From Mariniradius saccharolyticus AK6 (lineage in GTDB: Bacteria; Bacteroidota; Bacteroidia; Cytophagales; Cyclobacteriaceae): a DNA stretch of 64,000 bases. The stretch covers positions 267,621-331,620 of the forward strand of contig NZ_AMZY02000007.1 of the NCBI RefSeq assembly GCF_000330725.2. The letters run 5' to 3'. Below, piece by piece: positions 27,167 through 39,100 of the stretch (position 1 is the first letter of the stretch; every line of letters starts with the position of its first letter). The translations under genes and the position numbers were made by a program. Under the pieces are notes generated by a model, which searched no databases, was not told where the DNA came from, and saw nothing but the letters and a program-made list of their open reading frames with translations.

Positions 27167-30100
27167 ATGGCATTCTCCAAATCGCCAAATAACCAATCAG
27201 CGACAGCATTTTCGCAATTAGTCAATGATTATTGGGTCAACAAGTTCACAGGAATTGAAGAATTACAGCTCCCAAAGGATCCTTTAAAGTCTTCAACAGA
27301 AAGAAAAGATGAAAACGTACTGAGTTTTTTTCTGAAAAAGGATTTGCTCGAAGCTATTTCAGACAACTTCAACCACAATACTAAGTCCCCGGTAATAATC
27401 CTTTTCGGAGCATTGAGAATTTTGCTTAATCGATACAGTGGCCAAGATGATTTTTGTATCGGTACCACAATCAAAAGGTCAAATTTTTTCCATTCAAATG
27501 GAGAGAGAATAAATAACGATTATTTGAATATCCTGCCAATTCGCGCCAAATTAGATGGCAACGGACAATTTGGCGAGTTTATACAAACAATAGGGGAAGA
27601 TTTGGAGGAAGCCAAATCCCACAGTCAAATCTCTGTTGATCATTTGATTTCTTATTTAGGTAAGAAAAACGAAAAAGATTTACGAATTCTTTTTCCGGTC
27701 GTCTTCGATTATCAGGAGAATGTTGAACTGGATGTGTCAAGCCAATTATCAAAAATCGACCTTGAAAAATTCAATTCTGTTTTGTGGTTCGGCTTTGCGG
27801 AACATGCAGATAAAATTGAAGCCACAATCACGTTTGACACTGAATTTTATTGCCTGGAATCGATAAAGAGGATGTCCTCCCATTTTTTAACGCTTCTCGA
27901 ATCTGTTCAATCCAATCCGAGGGTAAGCTTAGGTCTTCTAAATATTATCCCTCTAGAAGAGAAGGATTTACTAATGAAGTCCTTCAACGATACTGAATCT
28001 CCATTACCAGACGGAAAAACTATTTTGGATTTATTTGAACAACAGGTCGGTACGAACCCAGATGCGCTGGCGGTTGAATTTGAAGGAAATCAGCTTTCTT
28101 ACCGGCAATTGGATGCCAAATCAAACCAGCTAGCAAATTTTTTAATCAACAACGGGCTCAAACCTGAAAGGCCTGTTCCGATTTGTATTGATCGCTCGTT
28201 GGAGATGATTATTGGGATTTTCGGCATCCTCAAATCTGGTGGGGCATATGTCCCCATAGACCCTTCTTTTCCAAAAGATAGGATCGATTATATGATTGAA
28301 GACATAAAAGCCAATTTTGTCATTTGTTCATCAGAAACGGCACCCAATTTCACAGGTAAGGCAAAACTAGTCATCATGGATAAGGAAATGGGAGCTTTTC
28401 TCAAAATTCCTTCAACAAAACCTTCATTTTTGCTCTCGCCTGAAAATTTGGCTTACATAATCTATACCTCAGGTTCCACAGGAAAACCAAAAGGTGCGAT
28501 AGTAGACCATCGCAACCTCATAAACTTTTCGATTAGCTTAACGAAAATTGTTGGGTATGATTCTTCTACACGTCAATTATCGGTCACTACTTTCATATTT
28601 GACGCATTTTGTTTGGAACTGTTTGTACCCCTAATAAACGGAGGAGCTGTTTTTTTGGTAAAAAAAGAAATCGCCATGGACGGGTTTAGTCTGGCCCGAA
28701 AAATTGCAGAAGTGCGACCTACACACATGCAGGCCACCCCGTCCGGCTGGCAAGTACTCCTCGGTTCCGGTTGGAAAAATAAGGAGGGAATTATAATGAC
28801 CACAGGCGGAGAGGCTCTTATGGAAGAAACTAAAAATCTTCTAGCCCAGACTGGAACCCTTTGGAACCTCTATGGACCAACCGAGACAACGATAACCTCA
28901 ACATTCAAAAAAATGGAGGTGGGTGACAAGGTAACCATCGGTAAGCCCATTGACAATACCTCCGTGTATATCCTTTCAGCAGGCGGAAGCCTAAACCCTA
29001 TCGGTATTCCTGGAGAACTGTGTATTGGAGGGGATGGCGTCGGGAGAGGCTACCTCAACAGACCTGAACTAACCTCCCAAAAATTCGTCCCAAATCCTTT
29101 CGGCAATATCCGGGGAGACAAAATGTATCGCACAGGTGACCTTGCGAGGTGGCTTCCCGACGGAAATATCGAATACTTGGGGAGAATGGATGACCAGGTC
29201 AAGATCAGGGGATACCGCATTGAGCTTGGTGAAATTGAATCCGTCGTTCTTTTATACCCTGGAGTGAAGCAGTCAGTAGTCTTGGCAAGGGAAAACGGAC
29301 ATGGTGACAAAAAGCTCATCGGATATGTGGTCTGCGAAGGTGATTTCGAAAAAGAATCCGCAATTACCTTCCTCAAGTCAAAACTTCCTGAATACATGGT
29401 GCCCACACTTTGGCTTCAGCTAGAGAAACTCCCTATCAACTTTAGCGGAAAAATCGACAAAAAAGCACTGCCCGATGTAACTGGTCCTGATATTCAAAAC
29501 TCCGATTATTCACCTCCAAAAACTGACTTAGAAAACAAACTGGCCAATATCTGGAAAAGCGTCTTAGGATTGGAAAGGGTAGGCATCCGAGACGATTTCT
29601 TTGCCCTCGGGGGACACTCCCTGCTCGCGATGAAGGTGATTGCAACAATCCGGCATGAGATAGGATTAGAACTTTCTATCGGGGAGATGTTTAACTATCC
29701 AACAATTTCACAACAGATTGATATCCTGGAGCCAAGAAATATTGGCAAATATGGAATAATCCAACTTGAAACTACAGAAAGACACGAGTTAATCCCACTG
29801 TCCTATAACCAGCAAAGTCTGTGGTTTATTGATCAATTATCAGGTAGTATTCAATACCATATTCCAATTGTTTTTAGAATTGAAGGAGATTTGAGCAAAA
29901 AGGCCCTGCAAAAAGCCCTTGTTGAAATCGTAAACAGACATGAAATCCTTCGCACGGTAGTCTCGGAAAAGGACGGCGATGTATTTCAAAAAATATTGGA
30001 AAAAAATCTCTTTGAACTTAAGTCCAAAGAAGTCCCCAAGGAGGAATTGGCAAAAGAAATTGCGGAAATTGTCAAATCCCCTTTTGATCTGACTTGTGAC

Positions 30101-33100
30101 CATATGATCCGCGCTTGGCTGCTGAGTCATGGAGATGAGACGCAGATCTTGGTTATTATTTTACACCATATCGCATTTGATGGGACATCGACAAGCATTT
30201 TCAAAACAGAATTATGGGAGAATTATAAAGCCTTTTCAAAAGGTAGTTCCCCAAACCTACCATCTCCAAAGCATCAATACGTAGACTACGCTGTCTGGCA
30301 GAGAAAAATCATCGGCAGTAGCTCCTATCAGTCAAAATTAGAGCACTGGAAGTATAGTCTACAAGGAACCACCCCAATCCAGGTGCCAACGGATTTCATC
30401 AGGCCTGCGGTAATTTCCTCAAAAGGAGATATAGTCCGCTTTACGATTGGTCAAGAAATAATTAACAACGTATATGCCATCGGTCAGCGGCAAAATGCAA
30501 CCCTCTTCATGACGCTTTTGACCGCGTTCAAGGTATTGCTCCACAGGCATTCCCAACAAGAGGATATTTGTGTCGGTACGCCGGTGTCAGGGAGAGAGAT
30601 GCAGGAATTTGAGGAAATGATTGGGTTTTTCGTAAACAGCATTCCGATAAGGACTAAATTGGCCGGCAACGTTAGCTTCAACGATCTCTTGAATAAGGTG
30701 CGCTCGAAAACCATCGATGCATTCGACAATGGACAGATCCCCTTCGAACTGATTGTTGAATCACTTGAGATCAAAAGAGATCTTAGCAGAAATCCTTTGT
30801 TTCAGGTGCTGTTTGTACTCCACAGTGAATCCGAAAATAGTTTTCAAACTGAAAACACCAAATGGACCGCGATCAACTACAATCAATCCACGTCAAGATT
30901 TGACTTTGCTTTTGAATTGACAGAAACAAGAAAAGGGCTTGGCGGAATGGTAGAATTCAGCACTGATCTCTTTGCAAAGGAGACAATAGAGAGGATGGTT
31001 GACCATTACAAAACCCTGTTGGTTTCAATTACTGAAAATCCGACGGAGAGGATTGACAAATTGAAAATGATGGGTAGTGAGGAAGAAATCCTGATTTTAA
31101 AACAATTCAACAACACAAAATCCGATTATCCAAAAAACGAAACAGTCGTTAGTCTATTTGAGAAAACCGCAAAACAATTTCCAAATAACCTTGCGGTCGT
31201 TGCTGGTGGTCAAAGTATAAACTATAATGAACTTGACCAAAGAGCCAATAAATTTGCCAACTACCTGATTTTAAAGGGAGTAAAATCAGAAAATCCAGTA
31301 CCTCTTTGTGTAGACCGGTCCATCGATATGGTCATAGGAATTCTGGGAATTCTAAAGGCGGGAGGAGCATTAGTGCCGGTTGACCCTTCGCTGCCTGTTG
31401 AAAGGATTGACTACATGTTGGAAGACACTGGGGCGGATTTTGTTATCTGCAATTCCAGCACTTCCCATAAAGTCGCAAATCATAAAAAACTGATTTTTGA
31501 CCAAGAAAGTGAGGAAATTAACTCAATGTCCTCCATCAATCCACTTACATCACCCAATCCTGAAAATCTCTTTGATATCATCTATACCTCTGGTTCCACA
31601 GGTAAGCCTAAAGGTGTGATGGTCGAACACAGAAACCTGGTCAATTTTCTTTTTAGTATGACCAAAGATGTTGACTTTAATCCTTCATCAAGTGTTTTAT
31701 CAGTTACCACTTATAGTTTTGATATCTTCTATCTCGAATTATTTCTTCCTCTGTATCAGGGAGGTTGTGTTTTTTTAGCAGATAAAGAAACTTCGCTTGA
31801 CGGTTATCGGCTTGCGAAGGAAATTGAAGAAAAAGCCCCTAGCCACATGCAGGCTACCCCATCAGGTTGGCAAGTACTTCTCGAAAGTGGTTGGAATAAT
31901 CCAACGGGCTTGAAAATGCTTGTAGGTGGAGAAGCGCTGAAAGAGGAAACGAAAAATGCTTTGTCGTCGCTGGGTACGCTCTGGAATTTATATGGCCCAA
32001 CTGAAACTACCATTTGGTCGACATTCAACAAAATGGAATCCTCCAAAAAGGTAAATATTGGAAAGCCTATTGCAAATACTTCAATTTATATACTTGGTTC
32101 GGGAGACCAGCCCAATCCGATAGGGATTCCTGGAGAACTCTGTATTGGCGGGGATGGTGTGGGTAGGGGTTACCTCAACAGACCTGAGCTTACATCCGAA
32201 AAGTTTGTCCCCGATCCTTTTAGTGGAAATAAAAATGCAAGATTCTACCGAACAGGAGACTTAGCCAAATGGCTCCCTGATGGCAACATAGAATACCTCG
32301 GAAGAATAGATGATCAGATCAAAATCAGAGGTCACCGAATTGAACTTGGTGAAATCGAAACGGTACTTCAGCAGCACGAGGGGATCAAACAGGCTGTTGT
32401 CGCGGTGAAGCAAGACAACTTTGGTATTAATAGACTAATCGGATATGTAATCTGCAGACATCCTTTTGATAAGGATGGGGTGATCTCTTTCCTCAAAGGA
32501 AAATTACCCGATTACATGGTCCCCAATATTTGGATGGAACTGGATGCTTTCCCTTTAACTTTCAACGGTAAAATTAATAGGAAAGCACTTCCGGAGCCTG
32601 CAACGGAATTCATCGAAACCACAAAATACGAAGCACCCAAAACAGAACTACAAAAAAAGGTATCTGGAATTTGGAGACGAATATTGGGTGTGGAGAAAGT
32701 GGGGCTCAATGATGATTTTTTCGAACTTGGGGGCCACTCCCTTATGGCAATGAGGGCAGTAGCAGCTCTAAGACAGGAAACTGGACTTTTGCTCTCTATC
32801 AGTGATCTTTTTGCCAATCCCACTCTGAAAATGCTGACAGATATCCTCGCTGCAAAGGAAATCGGTGACGGAAATTTTAGGGTTATGGTTCCTGACGAAA
32901 GACCTGAAATACTTCCACTTTCCCACAATCAGTTGAGTATTTGGTTTATTCATCAATTAGAAGGGAGTATCCAGTACCACATACCTATCATCTTCGATAT
33001 CAGAGGTAAAATTGACACCAGGTCATTAGACAATGCCCTAGTGGAAATCGTAAACAGACATGAAATATTACGTACAGTAATCTCGGAAAGGGATGGCATT

Positions 33101-36100
33101 GCCTATCAAAGAATCCTGAAAAAGAATCAATTTCAACTTGATAAAAAAGCAGCAAATAGGAAAGAACTAGATCAGGAAATAACCAAGCTGATCAGAATGC
33201 CATTTCATCTGGAAAAAGACCATATGGTCAGGGCATGTCTAATTACATTGGGAACGGACGAATACTGTTTGGTCATTACCATGCACCATATCGCCTCGGA
33301 TGGATGGTCGTCTTCTATCCTAAAAAGGGAGCTTAAGGAACTATACCGAGCTTTTTCAAATGGATTTAGACCAGATTTACCCGAGCTCCCCCACCAATAC
33401 TCAGATTATGCATTATGGCAGAGAAATATTATTGCCAAGGATGCTTTCAAATCAAAATTAGACTATTGGAAAAAAAGACTTCGGGATACTACCCCACTCC
33501 AACTTCCTACCGACTTCACCAGGCCTTCGGTTCTTAGCACTAAGGGCGATGTTCATCGATTTTCAATTGATTCTGAGTTAGTCCTGCAACTCAAAAATTT
33601 AGCAAAAAATCAGAAATCAACGCTATTCATGACCCTGTTAGCAGCATATAAAGTCCTGCTTTATCGGTATAGCGGTCAAGAAGATATATGTGTCGGTACA
33701 CCCATTGCAGGAAGAGAAAACAAGGAAACTGAAGATTTGATAGGCTTCTTTGTGAATACACTTGCTCTTCGAACGGAAGTGAAAAACTCCTTGAGATTCG
33801 CTGATTTTTTAACCCAAGTCAAAACATCTACTATGGAAGCTTTTGAAGCCCAGGAAGTTCCTTTTGAGATGATTGTTGGCGAATTAGGCCAGGAGCGAGA
33901 CCTGAGTAGAAACCCGATTTTCCAGGTTCTTTTTGTTTTGCAAAACGTCCCGGATTCCAAATTCGAAATAGCTGGGGCAGAAGTGTCCGAGAAAGGGTTT
34001 GAGCACTTCACTTCTAAGTTCGATATGACTTTTGAACTTACTGAGACCAAAGATGGAATCCGGGGGGCGCTGGAATTTTGCACCGATCTTTTTAAAAAAG
34101 AAACCATCACCAGCTTTGTGTCTCACTACATGAAGCTCTTACGGTCAATATGTGATAATCCGACCGAAAATATCGGATCATTGAAGATCCTGCAAGATCA
34201 TGAAGAGAGACAAATTCTTGAATCCTTTAACAAAACCCACAACCCAATTCAGGAAAATATCACGATTCTTGACCTCTTCGAAAGTGAAGTCAAGAAAAAC
34301 CCTGAAGCGGTAGCGGTTGCTTTTGAAGGCACGAAACTTAGCTACTTCGATCTTGACAAGAAGTCAAATCAGCTGGCCAGTTATTTGATCACCAAAGGAA
34401 TTAAGAATGAAGAGCTGGTTCCTATTTGCCTTGACAGATCGTTCGAAATGATCATCGGGATTTTGGGTGTTTTAAAGGCAGGCGGAGCATACGTACCAAT
34501 AGATCCAACCTACCCAGAAGACAGGATCAGTTTTATGCTCAATGACTCAGGTGCCAAAGTTGTTTTGACCACCTCCGACCGGACTGAAAAAATTCCTGGT
34601 CCCTTTGAAATCATTTGTCTCGACAAGTTTGACAGCGAATTAGAATTTGAATCAAATCATCTGAATGATAGGGAAATTAGTAAAAACAACCTTGCATATG
34701 TGATTTATACCTCAGGGTCAACCGGAAAACCAAAAGGTGTCCAAATTGAGCACGGGGGATTAGTTGCGTCTACTCTGGCAAGGCATTCTTATTATGGCAA
34801 TACGGGTTCAGTCTTGTTGATACCATCATTCGCATTTGATTCATCTGTTGCAGTGATTTTTGGAGCTTTGACCACCGGCAGCCAACTGATCCTTTGCAAA
34901 AGTGAATTCATTAAAAGCCCCCATCATATCCAAAAATTGCTGAAGGACACTGAAACTCTACTTTGTGTCCCATCTTACTACAGGTTCTTGCAGGAAGAGG
35001 AATTGCTTTCAGATTCCAAATTGGTGAATGTCATTCTTGCCGGGGAAAATCTGGACCAATCTCTTGTGAAGCTGCATTTCGACAAAACCAAAAATGTGAA
35101 TTTATTCAATGAATATGGTCCAACTGAAGGAACCGTTTGGGCTTCTGTGGCCCAGATTCATTCGCCAGAAGAAAAAGTCACAATCGGAAAACCGATAGAT
35201 CACACGAAAATATTCATTGTCAACAAAGACAATCAGCTCAACCCAGTCAATGTCCCCGGGGAGTTATGTATTTCAGGAAAAGGTGTGGCAAGAGGCTACT
35301 TGAACAACCCTGAACTTACGATGGAAAAGTTTGTCAAAAATCCATTTAGCTTATCTGGTGATGAAAAGATGTACAGGACTGGCGACCTCGCGAGTTGGCT
35401 TCCCGATGGCAACATCGAGTATTTGGGTAGAATTGATGACCAAGTGAAAATCAGGGGATACAGGATAGAATTAGGAGAAGTCGAACAAGCATTGTACAGC
35501 CATGGAAAGGTCGAGCAATGTATAGTGATTGCAAGATCATTGGGCAAAAGAAAAGACATTGCACTAATAGCTTATACGACAGGCGAAGCCACCGCAGAAG
35601 AACTAAGATCGTATCTGAAAGAAAAGCTGCCAAACTATATGGTCCCCGGCCACTTTGTGAAATTGGCCAGTTTACCCTTGACAAGTAATGGGAAGGTAAA
35701 TAGAAAAAGTCTTCCCGACCCTGACGACACAGGGATGCAGGGTGTAGAATATATAGCTCCAATAACAGACGAAGAGAGATTTCTAGCAAAAAAATGGTCA
35801 GAAGTATTGCGGGTGAAAGAATCGGGGATCGGATTGGCGACTGACTTCTTCGCTTTAGGCGGAGATAGTATAAAGGCAATACAGATTGTAGCCAGGCTAC
35901 GAACCGGAGGATATGAGTTAAAGATATCGGATGTGATGAGTAGTAGCAGGTTGGTAGACATGGCCTCCAAACTGCGTACTTTGACAAGAGTGATAGATCA
36001 AGCACCTGTAGAAGGTGAGGTTATGTTGAGTCCGATACAGTGTGGTTTTCTGGAAAATAGTTTTGCAAAGGGAACCGAAGAAATCAAAGACCTTTTTCAT

Positions 36101-39100
36101 CAAAGCTTCATGTTTTGTTTACCAGGTGGTGTAACTGAACTAGAAGTTAGGGCTGTTATGGAAAAGATAGTCGCACACCACGACGCATTACGTATGCGAT
36201 ACCAGAAGTCGGAAGAAGGTGTGTGGAAACAATACAACGAAGGGCTTATAGGGGACTATTATATACTTGAAGAAACAACACTACCTAACGACAGAGACGA
36301 TTTCAAAAGTAGTCAAAGCCGATTCTTTGAGGAGCATGGTACTCGCCTAAAGCAGCGTGTTAGCTTTAGAAAAGGCCCTCTTATTGGCGTCGGATTATAC
36401 CACGATGTTGAAAACAATGAAAGCCACTTGCTGCTCTGCATACATCATATGGTGATAGATCTGGTATCATGGCGTATTTTGTTTGAAGATATTGATATTC
36501 TACTGAATCAATACCGAAACGGAGAAGACTTAGCGTTGCCTGAAAAAACCGATAGTTATCGCTATTGGATGGAACGTAACGCAGACTATGCGAATGGACA
36601 CCTGGTCGAGCGCCAGCGACCGTTCTGGGACCAGCAAATTAAAAGGAAAGTTGACAAAATTGCTGCCGAAAACCCAGAAGGAAGAAATCTATTTGGTGTA
36701 AGTAAGCGTGTTGGTTTTACTTTAAGTAGGGAACAAACGGCGCAAGTCTATCAAGGGATGAATGGCCTGAACAAGGTGGAGATCAATACCTTATTGTTGG
36801 CGGCATTATCAAGAGCATTGAAGGATGTGTTTGGCACAAATGTAGTAAGGGTATTACTCGAGGGCCATGGAAGAGAGGGATATCTGGAGAAAACTGACAT
36901 AAGCCGAACCGTAGGTTGGTTTACAAGTATATACCCGTTTGTTTTGATCACCGGGGATGAAAGTGTGGAGTCAGTTTTAATGCTCCAAGACACGCTAAAT
37001 AACGTTCCTGATAAAGGAGTAGGTTATGGTATATTGCGTTACCTGCACAAGCACCGACTGCCCGAGCTGGAAGACGCCGACGTGAGTTTTAATTTCTTTG
37101 GGGATTTTAGCAAGCTAGCGGGAAAAGAAGAGAACCCAACGTTAGCATCACCCTCCTCGAACCGTAGAAATAGTGCTAAGGCGATTCTCAATTACTCTAA
37201 ATATGGACACGGTGCTGATGTCCACCCAGACATAGAACGTGAGACTGAATTAGAGGTAAGTGGACAAAGTCAAGATGGCTGCTTGGAAATGAGTATTCAG
37301 TACAGTTCCGAGCGTATGGGCGAAGAGTTGATGCAACTACTCGCTGTGAGTTATAAAACACATTTGCTCAAAATCAGTGAAAGCTTAAGCACCTACGAAA
37401 AACCGGTCCAATTACCAAGCAGCTTTACCTATAAGGGCTTAACCATGCAACAGGTAGAAAAGCTAACGCAGGAATATGGGACCATTGAGGACGTTTACCA
37501 ATTGAGCCCAATGCAGCAAGGCATATATTTCCACGCCTTGTCAGAACCTGAAAGTCACGCATACTTTATTCAACTAGCTTATGGCCTTAGTGGATTTTTG
37601 GATATAGATAAGCTAAAGGATGCGTTTAGTAAGACAATAAAAAGGCACGCTGTGTTACGGACCATTTTCAGAAGAGATTTGGGAGATGATCCGTTGCAGG
37701 TAGTATTAAAGGATAATAATATAGACTTTAGGTATGAAGATATCAGAGAAAAGGAAAAAACAGCACAAAAAGACTATCTCAAACAGGCAAAAGAGGCAGA
37801 TATCGCCGAGGGTTTTGATTTGAGTGTAGGTCCCTTGGTGAGGTTGACTGTTCTTCAACTATCCGAAGACACCTTTTTTCAAATATGGAGCACCCATCAT
37901 TTGATTATCGATGGCTGGAGTACCAATCGAGTACTATATGAGTTTGATCAATATTACAAATCTCTCATAGGGAATAATCAAACCATACTAAATACACCTG
38001 AGCCTTTTAGTCATTACATAGCGTGGTTGGACCAGGTGGATCGTGAAACCAGTATTTCCTACTGGAAGAACTACTTGAGCGGATATGAAACCAAAGCCTT
38101 TCTGCCCTTTGACAGTGACGGGATGTCGACCGATACAACGTATTTAGCAAGTGATTATGAATTTTGGCTGGACAAGGAGCTCACAGAAAAATTAACCGAC
38201 CTTGCTTCAAAAGAAAAAACGACATTAAATACGATTATCCAGAGTGCCTGGGGGGTATTACTTAGCAGATATAACAATACCCAAGATGTAGTCTTTGGCT
38301 CTGTAGTTTCAGGGCGTCCATCGCAGCTCAAGGACATTCAGGAGATGATTGGGATTTTCATCAACACTGTACCTCAGCGGGTGAGTTACTCTGGACAAAC
38401 CACTTTCAAAGATCTATTACAATCAATACATCAATCCTTTATCGCAGGTGAACCCCACCATTATTTGAGTTTAGCGGAAATTCAGCGTCAAAGTGACTTG
38501 GGGTCAAATTTGATTGATCAGCTTTTGATTTTTGAGAATTATCCAATATCCGGTCAGCCAGAGGATGCTATCGCGCCTTCACAATCAAAAAATAAAGAAG
38601 AGGTTAAAATTATTAGTGAGACTGTAGAATTGTTTGAGCAGATGACCTATGATTTCACTTTGATGGCGGCTTTGGAGGATAGGTTGTTCTTTCGAATGAA
38701 ATTTAATAGGGCAAGATACAGTGAGGGATCAATTAAGCGATTAGAGAGACAGTGGAAGCAATTGCTAATGGAAATAACAAATGATGCAACTATCCCGGTT
38801 AACCATTTGGAAATTCTGCCCGAAGAAGAAAAGACCCATCTGTTTGAATCACTGAATGGTTCAAGAGTTTTGTCACCTTTGGAAAAAACAATTGTTGAAT
38901 TAATACAAGAACAAGTCGATAAAACCCCTGAAGATATAGCCTTAAAGTATGATGGAACTGCTCTCACCTACAGGGAACTTAACGAGACATCCAATCAACT
39001 TGCTCACTACCTCCTTAGCCGTTATGATATAGAGCCTGATGTTTTAGTGGGTATTGAGTTGGAACGCAATGAATGGATGGTGATAAGTATTTTAGCTATT

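Noticed and set aside
35451..36005. 184-codon minus-strand frame within the NRPS
   Set aside because: Overlaps the A3/T3 domains, whose core motifs are clear; low-complexity Leu/Ser-rich product.
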